A DNA stretch of 64,000 nucleotides from Spraguea lophii (taxonomy: Eukaryota; Microsporidia; Spragueidae): contig LDOQ01000051.1 of the NCBI GenBank assembly GCA_001887945.1, forward strand, positions 85,474 through 149,473, read 5' to 3'. The notes below the pieces were generated by a model, which worked only from the letters and a program-made list of their open reading frames with translations, did no database searches and was not told the DNA's origin. Positions 1 to 10,910 of this stretch are shown piece after piece (the first letter of the stretch is position 1; every line of letters begins with the position of its first letter). A program made the position numbers and the translations under genes.

Positions 1-2
1 CT

Positions 3-557
3 AATAAAGATATTCAAAATAATAATAGACCGCCCGAAACCTTAGAACCAAAAACTAAAAGAAATAATATTTTTAAATACAACAAATATATAAATAATAA
101 TAAAGATATAGTTATTGAAGATCTTAGTATGATTAGCAACCACAAAGAATTTGTAATACCTGAGCCTACAGAAACAAAGAATTTTGATAATTTTCAAAAT
201 ATAGAAGATGAGAAAGGAAATATTTTTACAATGAAAAGAATAGTAGAAAGATATACTAGCAGTATAGATGTATTAAAAAATATTGAAAGTTTTGAAGAAA
301 AGAAAATATCAGCAACGACATTGATAGATCTTACTGAATCTTTGCTTGGAAAGGAGAAAACATACGATATGTTCAATAAAATAAAAGGATATACGAATAA
401 GAAAGTCAAAAATGAGCTTGTAGAATATTTGATAGTTTATAAAAAGAATATGGATTTTCCACCGTTTGTTAAAGAAAAAGCCATCGAGAGAAAAGTTATA
501 AGAAAAAAAGAAGAAATAAAAACAACATTTAAAATAATAAATTTAAGAAAGAGATAA
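3..557 (+). CDS. Unknown protein, 5' end outside the window
   Basis: The reading frame is open from base 3 and has no stop before the TAA at 557, so the gene starts outside the window; the first ATG inside it (129) is probably internal. About 184 residues are visible. They are rich in Lys, Asn and Glu, with no signal peptide or membrane segment, and the C-terminus is very basic. I recognise no domain. It is the only gene before the p24 gene, which faces the opposite way. Confidence that this is coding is good; function unknown. Confidence 0.7.
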   Translation, partial: NKDIQNNNRPPETLEPKTKRNNIFKYNKYINNNKDIVIEDLSMISNHKEFVIPEPTETKNFDNFQNIEDEKGNIFTMKRIVERYTSSIDVLKNIESFEEKKISATTLIDLTESLLGKEKTYDMFNKIKGYTNKKVKNELVEYLIVYKKNMDFPPFVKEKAIERKVIRKKEEIKTTFKIINLRKR

Positions 558-732
558 AAATAAAAACATAATTGACGCTATGTGGAATATTTTATTATAA
601 TTTTAAATAAAATATTTTATATAGAATATTCCAATCACTTTTTTTAATTTCATTTCAATTTTGAATTAAATGTTTTTATTTTTTATTAAGACAAAAGATT
701 TTATAAAAATAATAACTTTTAAGTATAACAAT

Positions 733-1395
733 TTATTTACCTACCACTTTCTTTACCAAACAGAATTCTTTCATTTTTCTATTAAAATAATAGAAAGTAA
801 AAATAACTATTATAATTTTGAAAAGAACTGAATAAAATATTATTCTTGAAATAGATTGTAAGATAGATTTATATGTCTCTTCATCCACAGCATCTGCATA
901 TTGTAGGTTAGAAATTTCTTTACATGCACCTATTGCCATCTTAATGTTCATTTCGATTTCTTTTAAGACTGTATCCACATTGGAAACAATTCTTGTATCT
1001 CTTTCAGCTCCTTCGTAGATTGTTGTACATAATCCATATTGTAATTGTCCTTGATCTTTTATTTCAATTTCAAATTTATAATAAGAAGGTACGGTTGTGG
1101 TGAAGAAGAAAGAATTTTTTGCACCATGTCTGGCATATTCTGTCACGTATGTTCCAGAATCTATAAGTTTCATCCAATCTCTATCTGGAGAATAACTTAC
1201 TCTCAATGTAAGTTCTATATTAGGATCTTCAAGAGGTTTCCAATCAGAATAAGGACTAACGCGGTACATTACTTCAGTGTTGATAAAAACTACTGTACTT
1301 TCTCCTAAATTTCTAATGGATGAGAGAATATTAGTTTCTGGAAACTGTCTTATAGTGCATAATGCGGATAAAAATAAAATAAACATTTTAAACAT
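733..1395 (-). CDS. p24/emp24-gp25L family cargo receptor
   Basis: 220 residues with the full p24 architecture: an N-terminal hydrophobic signal peptide (about 1-17), a luminal beta-rich GOLD region (about 25-130), a helical stretch (about 135-180), one transmembrane segment (about 185-206) and a short basic cytosolic tail containing KK. The family cycles between ER and Golgi in COPII and COPI vesicles as cargo receptors. Length matches the usual 200-220. The start is the ATG at 1395, preceded on the coding strand by CCC and two T's. Which p24 subfamily it belongs to was not resolved. Confidence 0.85.
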   Translation of the reverse strand: MFKMFILFLSALCTIRQFPETNILSSIRNLGESTVVFINTEVMYRVSPYSDWKPLEDPNIELTLRVSYSPDRDWMKLIDSGTYVTEYARHGAKNSFFFTTTVPSYYKFEIEIKDQGQLQYGLCTTIYEGAERDTRIVSNVDTVLKEIEMNIKMAIGACKEISNLQYADAVDEETYKSILQSISRIIFYSVLFKIIIVIFTFYYFNRKMKEFCLVKKVVGK

Positions 1396-1567
1396 AAGGG
1401 TAAATTAATTTTTTTTATTTTCCAATTGAGAAGTAAACCTTTTTAAATTGTATTTTACCAAATTTATTAATGAGGTTTAATCCTATTAGTAAACAGAATT
1501 TAGTTATACTTCAATTGTGAAAAAAATTTATATTCTATGAATTATTTAATTTTACTTTAATTTTTAT

Positions 1568-3025
1568 TTAAATTTCATTTAAATTTTCTATGTTGTCTTT
1601 AGCCCATTTCAACGCTGTAAATTTTTGCACATTTTCATAATTAATTTTACACCTTTTTAATTTTTCTTCTTCATCCATATCCATAGCTTGTTCAAGTGCA
1701 TCAGCTATAGTAGATTGATCCCAAGAATTAATTATAAGTGCTCCTGGAAGTGTTGATGTAGATCCAGTATGTTCACTCAATATTAATACACCATTGTTAT
1801 TTTCTTGACATGCTACATATTCTAAAGATACAAGATTCATACCATCTATTAGTGGTGTAATAAGGCAAATATCGCTTATAGCATAAAGTGCGCATAATTC
1901 TGGAAATGGGATAGATTTATTAAGCAAATAAAAAAAAGTTTCATCAACATTTCCAAATTTTCCATTAATATCACCGCAGTTTTTATTAAGTGCTAATCTT
2001 AAATTACTATATTCTAAAATATCCATTCTACTGGGAACTGTTATTTGTAAAAAAACTATTTTTCCTACCATTTCTGGATTTCGTTCTAAAAATTCTTCAA
2101 ACCCACGCATTCTATGCGGTATACCTTTAGTGTATTCATTTCTATCTACACCTAATATTATCTTTTTGTCTTTGTATTTTTCTTTTAATTCCTTTATTCT
2201 TTTAATCGTTTCGCTTGTTTTTAAACATTTGGTGAATATTGAAGGATCTATTCCAATAGAAATTGCAGAAAGTTTTATTGTATGGGTACCAATATCTATT
2301 TTTGAGAGAGTAAATTTATTTTCATTAGGATCTCGACAAAGATCGTAAACAGAATTTAAAATATTTACATCTTTTTTATATTCCTTATTTTCTATAAATT
2401 CCTTTGCTGTATTCATAAATCCTGTAACATATTCAAAAATATGAAATCCTAAAAGATCACTGTGTAAAAGACCTGTTACTATTTCTGTGTAATATGGATA
2501 CCTTTTAAATACTTCAGAACGTGGAAATGGGGTGTGTAAGAAAAATCCCACCTTTGCTTTATATTCCATTCCTTCTTTTATCATTCTAGGTAGAAGCATT
2601 AGATGATAATCATGTACCCATATAACATCATTCTCAGATGCTATTTCCATCACTTTTTTACAAAATATTCTGTTGTATTCTACATAATTCTCCCAGTCAT
2701 CTTGTTTAAATATCAATTCTTCTGAAAATTGATGTAGAATAGGCCACAAATTTCTATTACATACACCTGAATATGCTTTTTTGTTCATTTCTGTGTTAAT
2801 AAATACAGGACAGCTTTTGAATTGCTTCCAAACATCCGATGTTATCTTCTCTTTTTCTTCATCTGTAAAATTTCCACTTATATTTCCAACCCAGGTAAAT
2901 TCCATATTCTCACGCACACAAAGCAAGCCTGTGACTAAACCTCCACTATTTTGTATATATTTAAAACCATTCTTTTCTCTTTTAACAGTAATAGGAAGTC
3001 GATTACTTATAACAATAATTTTCAT
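1568..3025 (-). CDS. TPS1: Alpha,alpha-trehalose-phosphate synthase (UDP-forming), GT20
   Basis: 485 residues, close to fungal Tps1. It makes trehalose-6-phosphate from UDP-glucose and glucose-6-phosphate; trehalose is a major spore sugar in microsporidia. Visible motifs are the N-terminal VISNRLP and GGLVTGL, then HDYHLMLLPRMI, FFLHTPFPRSEVF, GVDRNEYTKGIPHR and the C-terminal donor-binding DGMNLVSLEYVACQ. The frame is open two codons further to a GTG at 3031, but the ATG at 3025 puts the family N-terminus (MKIIVISNR) in the usual place. Unlike most neighbours it has no CCC just before the start. No phosphatase domain is fused. Confidence 0.95.
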   Translation of the reverse strand: MKIIVISNRLPITVKREKNGFKYIQNSGGLVTGLLCVRENMEFTWVGNISGNFTDEEKEKITSDVWKQFKSCPVFINTEMNKKAYSGVCNRNLWPILHQFSEELIFKQDDWENYVEYNRIFCKKVMEIASENDVIWVHDYHLMLLPRMIKEGMEYKAKVGFFLHTPFPRSEVFKRYPYYTEIVTGLLHSDLLGFHIFEYVTGFMNTAKEFIENKEYKKDVNILNSVYDLCRDPNENKFTLSKIDIGTHTIKLSAISIGIDPSIFTKCLKTSETIKRIKELKEKYKDKKIILGVDRNEYTKGIPHRMRGFEEFLERNPEMVGKIVFLQITVPSRMDILEYSNLRLALNKNCGDINGKFGNVDETFFYLLNKSIPFPELCALYAISDICLITPLIDGMNLVSLEYVACQENNNGVLILSEHTGSTSTLPGALIINSWDQSTIADALEQAMDMDEEEKLKRCKINYENVQKFTALKWAKDNIENLNEI

Positions 3026-3687
3026 GATCACAAAGAAAAAAGAGAATTTATAAGAGTAGGTAACCTATTATTTTTAAGAAAATGATGATTTGTTGATAAA
3101 TCTTTTAAAATAAAAAACAATTGGTTAGGTTATTATAAATATTTTGGTTTTAGAAAACACAGGGTTTTGATTCTAAATCTTATTTAAAGGATACAAATAT
3201 ACTTCTTCTCCTTTTGAAATTTATTATAATTTTTTTATCTTAGTTTGTGAATATGAAAATAAATCATAGAGAATGAATGTAATTTACAAAAGAATATAAA
3301 AAATTATTTAATTTGTTGTTAATAAACTTACAAAGAAAGTTGTTCTCTTTTTTCAAGCAATCAATTATCTTTAAAAATAGTTAGATTTGAAATGTTTTAC
3401 ATATTATAATATTATTTCATAGGACATTTTAAAAATTACTTTGAAATGATGTATGAATAATCTTAAGATAAATTAAAAATATATTACAATATGTTCTCAA
3501 ATTAGAATGATAATTATATTAAAGAATATTTTATTGAAATTGTCCATAAATAAATATATTTTAACTGTAAATCATTGAGATTAACTTACCACCATTATTC
3601 ACATACTTGAAATACAATTGTTATTTGAAATAAAATAATTTTATAATGTTTTTAAAAAAATAAATTATAATTTTTAAATACAGTTTA
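3026..3687. other. Intergenic, no gene seen
   Basis: About 660 bases of AT-rich sequence between the start of TPS1 and the end of the four-TM gene. It should hold the TPS1 promoter. I see no ORF, tRNA or SINE remnant. Confidence 0.6.
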
Positions 3688-4170
3688 TTACCATATTCCA
3701 GATAAAAGATATAATTTTCTTATTATCAAATATTTGTTATATAATGAATTATTCAAACCAAAAGCAAATATAAAAATATTACTCAATATAACTGAGAGAT
3801 TAAAATATGCAGCTGTTCCTTTTAATCGTAGCATATAAAGTATATACGAAATAAGCAAAGACATATTAGATGTAATTGATAAATATTGGATAAATGATGG
3901 TGCAAAGGTTAAAGTTCCAATGAACATTGTTGTTGTTAACTGAAACAGAACAAAATTTGCGTATCTTTTTTTGTTAAAAAATTGGTTCATAATAAATATT
4001 AGAGTAGCTACGATAAAAAATAATAAAAGATATGGTTTTTGGTAGTTTGGGAAGTAATATTCTATAAGTGTTTCTAAATTTTGTGCTGTGGAGGATTCTA
4101 TGAAGGTAATAATCCACATAATAGAAAAAATAAATGCAATTGGAAGGAGATAGATTTGTAACAAAAACAT
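3688..4170 (-). CDS. Small polytopic membrane protein, unknown
   Basis: 160 residues, dominated by about four hydrophobic segments (roughly 3-22, 47-63, 73-95 and 100-135) with few charged loops. CCCC two bases before the ATG at 4170 supports the start. It lies immediately downstream of PTP1 on the same strand with about 60 bases between them. I recognise no family. Confidence 0.65.
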   Translation of the reverse strand: MFLLQIYLLPIAFIFSIMWIITFIESSTAQNLETLIEYYFPNYQKPYLLLFFIVATLIFIMNQFFNKKRYANFVLFQLTTTMFIGTLTFAPSFIQYLSITSNMSLLISYILYMLRLKGTAAYFNLSVILSNIFIFAFGLNNSLYNKYLIIRKLYLLSGIW

Positions 4171-4229
4171 ATGGGGTCAAAAATAAAAAATAATTTTTAC
4201 ATTCAAACTTTATTTTTTCATATACACAA

Positions 4230-5543
4230 TTAATTGTATCCATCAAACAATACCTGGAATAATCCTGATTGAATCAAATCACACAATCTTCTTCCTGTTA
4301 TAGGTACAAATCTAACATTAGGGAAAGCCGTGGTTTTTGAAGGATCAAATACTGGACCAAAGTAGGCATAATACAGAATTCCGTTATTTCTCACATACAG
4401 GTTACTATTGACATCGGTATATACACAAGGATTTGTAATTCTACAACATTTCTGAAGATATTCAAAGAATAAGAAGATGAACCTAGGATTATCAATTATC
4501 ACTGGATAAAATGGTGATGGTGAAAGTTGAGAAGGTCTGATCTTTTGGGTTTGGAATATTTCAGTACGAATTTGTTTTGTCGTTGTTATCATTTTAAAGC
4601 CCCAAGCATCAGGTCCACAATTATCTCTACTCAAAACGAACATTCTTGATGTTTCATTACATTTAAGCGAAACAAGTCTTTTTGCTCCATTTGTTGTGCC
4701 ATTGAGTTTTGTTGGTGGAGGAACATCAACAACCTTTGACTTTTGTGTGTATTGGTGGCATGGATATTTTGGTAGTGTATTAGTTAGCCTTTCCCATGAA
4801 CATGAAAAAGGAAATGAATTAGGCATTTCCTTTTGAGGAGTTCTTGATGCCGGGAAACAATCACTCAATTCAAATGGGTTACATTTGGTGAAGCATGAAC
4901 TTATTTCTAATGGGTATCTTGACCCCGGAGGACATATTGGAATACATGGTTGTTGTGGTGGGAATGATGGCTCGGGGCATGGCGGAAAAAAAGGGTATCT
5001 AGAATTTGGCGGGCATATTGGTATACATGGTTCTGGAGGACAAATTGGGATACAAGGATCGCATGGGAAAGGTGTGGGTGGAAATGGTGGGAAACAGTTA
5101 TTACGAGGTTCGAATGGTGAAACTGGTACACAAGATCTATTTTGTTCTGCTGGGAATGTATTTGCCGATGGTATTACTGATATCGCTGGGAATGTATTTG
5201 CTGATGGTATTACTGATCTTGCTGGAAATAATGGTGACATAGGTAGATCCCTTGTTGTTCTACCTGTTGTACAAAATGAATATCCAGTAGGATTTGTATT
5301 GGGATCATATGGTGCAACATTTCCTGTATCTCTTAAAACCAATTCCTGTTGAACACCATCCCATCCACATACAGCTGCAGAACTGATACCTGCAGTTTTC
5401 AGTAACTTTACAAGTGAGTCCCTATTTTTACTTGTAGCCATAACACCTTTTAAACCATATCTGGTGCAATCAAAAGGCTCTCCATAATTTCTTTCTACAA
5501 TTATAACTCGTGTTAAAACAGCTAGAAGATATAAAACTAACAT
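4230..5543 (-). CDS. PTP1: Polar tube protein 1
   Basis: 437 residues: a hydrophobic signal peptide (about 1-15), a central region extremely rich in proline and cysteine, and a C-terminal domain with spaced cysteines. PTP1 is the main O-mannosylated, disulfide-linked structural protein of the coiled infection tube of the spore. The central region has a 12-residue tandem duplication (core SVIPSANTFPA, twice) followed by several PCIPICPP-type repeats. The high proline content makes this gene much richer in GC than its surroundings. PTP1 sequences diverge quickly, so the call rests on composition, signal peptide, cysteine pattern and the PTP2-like gene nearby. Confidence 0.8.
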   Translation of the reverse strand: MLVLYLLAVLTRVIIVERNYGEPFDCTRYGLKGVMATSKNRDSLVKLLKTAGISSAAVCGWDGVQQELVLRDTGNVAPYDPNTNPTGYSFCTTGRTTRDLPMSPLFPARSVIPSANTFPAISVIPSANTFPAEQNRSCVPVSPFEPRNNCFPPFPPTPFPCDPCIPICPPEPCIPICPPNSRYPFFPPCPEPSFPPQQPCIPICPPGSRYPLEISSCFTKCNPFELSDCFPASRTPQKEMPNSFPFSCSWERLTNTLPKYPCHQYTQKSKVVDVPPPTKLNGTTNGAKRLVSLKCNETSRMFVLSRDNCGPDAWGFKMITTTKQIRTEIFQTQKIRPSQLSPSPFYPVIIDNPRFIFLFFEYLQKCCRITNPCVYTDVNSNLYVRNNGILYYAYFGPVFDPSKTTAFPNVRFVPITGRRLCDLIQSGLFQVLFDGYN

Positions 5544-6242
5544 ACCTTCTTATTTTTCAATCTTTTTATAGTTTTCAGAATTCTAGAACTGATCGCAAAA
5601 ATTACGTAAGAAAATGTAAAATACCGAAAAAATTTATCACTGACATAATTTTATAGTATATTACTCTATAAATTTTTTAAGGAAAGCAATATATCCATTT
5701 AAAACTCAATCTATGTCTATTAAACAAATATAATTTAATATTATTCTTTTTTACCATACAAATATAATTATCTACGAAGTATTTATTAAATAATTACAGG
5801 TTTAATGGATTTTATTCTATTTCACAAATATAATTTCATTTAAATAAATACCAATGTTTTTCATTCAACCTGTTTATATTCTTTCTATTTATAGAAATAT
5901 TCAAAATCTAATATGAATCATAATAGAATATTGAAAATATGTAAATATGTATAATAAGATACAAAAATAGTTTATAGGTTTCTATCAATTATTTTAATTT
6001 AGTATACAAATATATTCCAAAACATATTTTTTTGTAAATGTATTTTAATTAAAACAAAAACCAACAAAACAAACTTTTATTCATAACACAGACATTCATT
6101 TATATAATAAAATATTCTAATATTTTAGAGAATATCGTAATACCTGTTTTTTAATTAGAACTATCAAAAATGATGTAAATTTATTAAATAATTTATCACT
6201 AAGCAACATTTTAATTATTAAAAGGCGGGAAACAAACAACAA
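5544..6242. other. Divergent intergenic region between PTP1 and the CCCH gene
   Basis: About 700 AT-rich bases separate two divergent genes and should carry both promoters. A GCGGG run lies about a dozen bases upstream of the ATG at 6243. Nothing else recognisable. Confidence 0.6.
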
Positions 6243-7049
6243 ATGACTATAGAAGATTATTTTTATTTTGATAACGGATCTACAGAAGAAACTTACATGG
6301 ATGAATATGAATCTTTAGAAAATGAATACAAGAAAGATCGAGAGTGTATATCAGATATTTCTTACATGAATAGTTTATATGAAAACAAACATCTGCACGA
6401 TGTTACACAAAATACCAGAATGAAAACAGCCGCAGAGTCATCTGATAACAACAAAAAACAAAATGAATACAATCATCGCAAAAAAGAAGAATTATACAAA
6501 ACAGAGATGTGTAAATCGTATGAAGAATTTGGCACATGTAGATATGGAGAAAAATGCCAATTCGCACATAGTATCCAAGAATTAAGAAGCGTTACTAGAC
6601 ATCCTAAATATAGAACAGAAATTTGTAAAACATTCTGGATCCAGGGAAATTGTCCATACTTTAGTAGATGTTGTTTTATACATGATAGTGTTACAGAAGA
6701 AGATATTATTGAAAATAGGATATCTGCATCCATAGAGATTGTAGAATACCTAAAAGAAAAAAGAATAAAAAGAACCAACGAAGAAAAATACCAAAATGAA
6801 TTAATGAAACAATTCGAAGAAAATAATATTTTCCAAACAATAGATGAAATAAATATAGAAGAAATAAATATCAACGATAAAAAATATATTGGAAAATGGG
6901 AAAAGGAATTTGAATCCGTATTTGAACCGCAATTATTCTTTATCCCACTTACTACACGTATGAATGAAAGTACTGTTGTAGGGAATGAATATATATCAGA
7001 TCCAATGTCCAAACAGAAAGAATATATTCTTAAGAAGTTTAATATTTAA
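6243..7049 (+). CDS. Tandem CCCH zinc-finger RNA-binding protein (TIS11/CTH type)
   Basis: 268 residues. Two CCCH fingers of the C-x8-C-x5-C-x3-H type lie at about residues 91-147, each introduced by the typical lead-in (YKTEMC and YRTEIC). This tandem arrangement is diagnostic of the TTP/TIS11/Cth2 family, which binds AU-rich 3' UTR elements and promotes mRNA decay. N-terminal and C-terminal parts are acidic, low in hydrophobics and not recognisable. The RNA target is unknown, although in so AT-rich a genome AU-rich elements would be everywhere. Confidence 0.88.
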   Translation: MTIEDYFYFDNGSTEETYMDEYESLENEYKKDRECISDISYMNSLYENKHLHDVTQNTRMKTAAESSDNNKKQNEYNHRKKEELYKTEMCKSYEEFGTCRYGEKCQFAHSIQELRSVTRHPKYRTEICKTFWIQGNCPYFSRCCFIHDSVTEEDIIENRISASIEIVEYLKEKRIKRTNEEKYQNELMKQFEENNIFQTIDEINIEEININDKKYIGKWEKEFESVFEPQLFFIPLTTRMNESTVVGNEYISDPMSKQKEYILKKFNI

Positions 7050-7738
7050 TCTTTTATAATTAAAATATTATATTTATAATTTTATTAGCAATCAATTGTT
7101 CCTAAAAGATAATAAGTGTATATTTCAAATTAAAATATTTTTTATAATATTATTAACTACCCAACTGAAGAGTATTATATCTTCCATTGAAATATTATAT
7201 CTTGAATTTTAAATACATGAAATATTTATTGTTTAAAAAATAATAATCCTATTTATATTATTCATAAAATCCTCTTGAATTAAGAATGCAAACAATAAAG
7301 AATATAAATAAAATGTTATATTTAGCTAATAAACATTCTTATATAATACTTTATAATTAAAAAAATGATTATATTCATATTCTTCTATAATTATTTTATG
7401 TTGATTAATCATAAAGATAATACATTTAAATATATTAATAACATATTTTATTATTTTATAATATTTCTATATCAAATACATAGTTTGTATTATAATACAT
7501 ATTAATTACATCTTTTATATTTTATGTATCATCTATATCATCTATATCATATACATATTTATTCAGAATATATTTTATTTTTATTCAAATACTAATAAAA
7601 TATTTCATTCAAAGAATATAATAATTTTTTATCTTAACCATTATTTATTTTATTTATTAAGCGTAATTTTACCAGAATATTTTCTCATACAAAAATATAA
7701 AACATTTTTTTAAATATTCAAATACACAATAACCCTCT
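7050..7738. other. Intergenic, no gene seen
   Basis: About 690 bases of near-pure AT sequence. Around 7525-7556 there is a short tandem repeat of an ATCTATATC unit. No coding signal found. Confidence 0.6.
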
Positions 7739-8200
7739 ATGGAGACAAAGCCTTTCACACCCAATCATGATAATATATTACAAAGAAAATCAATAATACC
7801 TTATGGTAATGTATCTCTTGGATCCATATCTACAAAAGATAATACTCCAATTTCTTTTAAACCCGTCAGTGCTGTCACTCAAACAGAAGCAAGTATAGGA
7901 GAATATAAATTTGAAGCAAAAATATTTGAATATACAAAAACAGAGCATTTTACACTTAAAATTAGTAATATACCAAATGATATGAGTAGGGGAGAACTTG
8001 AAAGATTGGTTGAGAGTCAATGTCATGTTGCAATAATAAATACATCGTTACCATTTAATAGAGAAATAAATAAAAATAAAGGATATGCATTTATTACTTT
8101 TCAATCAAAGGAAAAGGCAAAGATGGTAACAAAAACAATGGACAATTATCAAATAGGGTGTCAGTTGCTTATGGTGGAAGATGCAAGAAAACAATTTTAA
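7739..8200 (+). CDS. RRM protein, probable eIF3 subunit g
   Basis: 153 residues. The C-terminal half (about 70-150) is one RNA-recognition motif: RNP2-like LKISNIPNDM and RNP1-like KGYAFITFQS. A single C-terminal RRM after a nondescript N-terminus, and the ending LLMVEDARKQF, resemble eIF3g (yeast Tif35), which acts in scanning and reinitiation. It is shorter than fungal eIF3g (about 270). CCC lies three bases before the ATG. The RRM call is firm; the eIF3g assignment is an inference, and other single-RRM proteins remain possible. Confidence 0.65.
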   Translation: METKPFTPNHDNILQRKSIIPYGNVSLGSISTKDNTPISFKPVSAVTQTEASIGEYKFEAKIFEYTKTEHFTLKISNIPNDMSRGELERLVESQCHVAIINTSLPFNREINKNKGYAFITFQSKEKAKMVTKTMDNYQIGCQLLMVEDARKQF

Positions 8201-9540
8201 AATATTATAATAAAAATATATTTTTTATATTTATATGATTAATAATAACTTTATGTTCTATCACAAGTTTCATCATTCATTTATTTTTATTTATTTTAAA
8301 TAACACCTCAATTATAATCAAAACATTTTAGTTGGTTGCGGATCACTATGATCTGAGATTACTGTTTTGTTATAGATATTTTATTTTGTAGTTATAATTA
8401 TAGTTTTATACGGCCTATATTAATATATGATACACGAAAAATTTTTACCTGTAATTACTAAGTGGTATAATAATTATACTGATATATTCTTATATTATAA
8501 TTATAAAAGTTAAATTTATTATTTGTGGTCTAAGTTAATATGATATGTGATATTTGTTTTTAATGAATTTTCAACATCATTATCAAAATAATATCAATGA
8601 ACTACAAATTAATTATTACATGTAGATCAATCATTGTTTTGTATATAATTATTAGTGTTTTTATTTACTTAATAGTATTATTATATAAAAAATATTATTC
8701 TCACAAAATATTGATAAGATTATCAAACTTTCATATACTGTAAATATTTTATATAGATTAATTCAGACAAATATAATTCAATTTATTAATTAATAAAATT
8801 ATTTTATAACACAGTCATGAGTAATTTTTGTTTGCCGCACCATTTAACAATTAAATCTTTGAATCTGATAAATTTTTAAATGATATTTTATTATATGGAT
8901 TAAGTGGAACAATAATTTCATAATTGCAATTTTTAAAAAATAAGAATAATTTTAAAATACGATGGTTTTTAATTCATAAAAGATAAATATAGAAATAAAT
9001 AATTGATATGTATATAAAGTTATATCGATTGATCAGATTGTAAGGAAAAATGTTAATAATATCATGTTATAATTAATTGTTTTTATTTCGTTCCTGATAT
9101 TATACAATTATAGATTTTTTTAATAAAAAAATTCGGAATAAAAATGTATGGAAATATATCAATAATTCATGTCACGGAATACCATATCGAAATATATTGG
9201 ATGGGCTTGTTTTATGAAGTTTAATATGATTTTAAAGCTTCATTACATTAACATATTGTTCTTCGTTTTCCGATAGGAGACGAAAGTTTTCCACATATCT
9301 ATTATTAAAATCTTGCAACAATTATATCTTGAAGATAACAAGGATCGTGAACCCTATAATAAGGAAATTGAAGGTAATATATTATTCTAAAGCTCCAAAT
9401 AGGAATAAATAAATGTTTATTAAAAATTTATTTAATGAATTAATATTTAGAAATGGCCTTTTTGAACAAAATACTGATAAACTCGGCGAAGATTAAGATT
9501 AAATTATTATTGATGATTAATTATTTTTTTAATAAATTTA
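8201..9540. other. Gene-free AT-rich stretch
   Basis: About 1.3 kb with no convincing ORF. It holds a short SINE fossil at 8325-8375. From about 9150 onward it belongs to the inverted segmental duplication, although the part at roughly 9230-9380 has no counterpart in the other copy. Confidence 0.55.
8325..8375 (-). repeat. SINE fossil fragment
   Basis: TTGGTTGCGGATCACTATG and the next 15 or so bases correspond to the 3'-proximal part of the SINE (CGGTTGCGGCCTACCATGG in the young copies). Only this short piece is recognisable, so it is tentative. Confidence 0.45.
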
Positions 9541-9554
9541 TCGAATTTTTCTAA
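9541..9554. repeat. Target-site duplication, left copy
   Basis: TCGAATTTTTCTAA, repeated exactly at 10047-10060 on the other side of the SINE. A 14 bp duplication is typical of LINE-type target-primed insertion. Confidence 0.9.
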
Positions 9555-10046
9555 TTTTTTTACGAATGAAACTTTTATTTATCAAAGCTTCCTGGCCGGT
9601 TGCGGCCTACCATGGTCTGTGACCTTCGGTTCCTCGAGCGAAATTAAACTTGTACTAACTGGTTTCGCTACAGATATGCATTAATCTCATCTTACCTTAT
9701 GCTCCAGAGTGTTAGGATTTTGCGTCTGGTGCGCGTCGCCGCCCCCACTTCCAGCTCTTAAGGAATTCCCAGCCTCTTTCGTTGCATAGTATTGGCCGAG
9801 TCACAAATCAATACAGGGATTGCAACTACATCAGCTGAACATTACTTTAATCTAGTAGCGGGGCCGTCATACAAGACACAGCTATGCTGCGCTATCGAAA
9901 CCTCACCCACTCAACAACCTTTTTCTTCTCTTCTGCGTTTATTATTATTATTTTTTTTTTTTTGAAAATTTTTTCTGGATGAGGGATTCGAACCCGCCAG
10001 GCTTGGGGTTTGGTTACCACCCCACGACCACTGGGCCAGGCGGGAC
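9555..10046 (-). mobile_element. tRNA-derived SINE, full-length young copy
   Basis: 492 bp. On the reverse strand it opens with a tRNA-like head starting GTCCCGCC. Box A (TGGCCCAGTGG, element bases 9-19) and box B (GGTTCGAATCC, bases 53-63) sit at real-tRNA spacing, so internal Pol III transcription is expected. A body of about 400 bp unrelated to tRNA follows, ending in GTTTCATTCGT and a short A run. It is about half GC in a 20% GC setting and nearly identical to the copy at 59241. Exact 14 bp duplications flank it. It encodes no protein and would need a LINE in trans. Confidence 0.92.
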
Positions 10047-10060
10047 TCGAATTTTTCTAA
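10047..10060. repeat. Target-site duplication, right copy
   Basis: Exact repeat of 9541-9554, directly abutting the tRNA-like head of the SINE. Confidence 0.9.
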
Positions 10061-10180
10061 AATGCAAAAAAATAAATCATATTAAACATTCACTTAAAAT
10101 AGGCTTTATTACTTATTAGGAAAAATTTTTTAAAGTTCATTTGAAACTCAAAACCAATAGAGATTAGTCCATTCTTTATA

Positions 10181-10500
10181 TTATGGATAGGCTTCAACGA
10201 TTTTTACTATCATTTTTTCCAGATCAACTATTTCTTTTTGTTTTGATGCTAATAAAGATTCATAGACTTTTTTATCATTTACCTTTCCGTATATTTCTTC
10301 CGATTGCTTCATATTTCGTAACTTTGTGTTCAAATCGACATATTCCTTTTCCAAAGACTAAATGTACTTCATAAATTCTTCTCTTGTCATATCTTTCCTT
10401 ATTTCATGTTTGTTGTTATCATCTTCAGCCGTGCAAAAACATAATTTTGTTAAAATATTAAATATAAGGATAATGTTTAGAAATATCATTAGTAAGGATT
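10181..10500 (-). pseudogene. Dead copy of secreted family B gene
   Basis: On the reverse strand this matches the intact family B gene at 62492-62833, including the hydrophobic leader (core LIFNILTKLCFC) and the C-terminal helix. Three lesions are visible: the expected start codon reads ACG, there is a one-base insertion in the leader, and an in-frame TAG lies at 10358-10360 with homologous sequence continuing beyond it in the same frame. An internal ATG at 10489 could give only a truncated product. Confidence 0.82.
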
Positions 10501-10910
10501 AACGTGATTTGATTATAAGTCATTTAAATCAACTTTATTAAATTTTTATAATATTAAACTTTACATTTAAAAGCAAAATATATTTATTTATTATGTTATT
10601 TTTTTCTAAGAATTTTGTTGGCTTTAAAGTTTTTTTTTAAAAAAATTATATTCTTTCATATTGTGTTCGACTTATTTTACACGAATAATTAACTATATAT
10701 GTGATATATTGGAAAAGCATACTTTTAATTCGGATTTTAAAAAACATTTATTTATTTTTAACATAGAAGTTTGTCTGAATAATGTATTGCTGTAGTTTTA
10801 ATAAATGTCGAAACAGATTTTATAAATATAAAGAAAAATGATTCTTTTAGAAAATAATTAAATAATTATTTTAACTTTTAATTTATTATGAAAATCGATT
10901 ATGGTAATAA
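10501..10910. other. Non-coding flank shared by both duplication copies
   Basis: About 400 bases upstream of the dead family B gene. The reverse strand aligns along its length with 62100-62490 upstream of the intact copy, for example through TTAAAAGTATGCTTTT. No ORF of its own. Confidence 0.65.

Noticed and set aside
4885..5352. 155-codon Gly-rich ORF antisense to PTP1
   Set aside because: Glycine-rich reading is the mirror of the proline codons of PTP1; a shadow frame.
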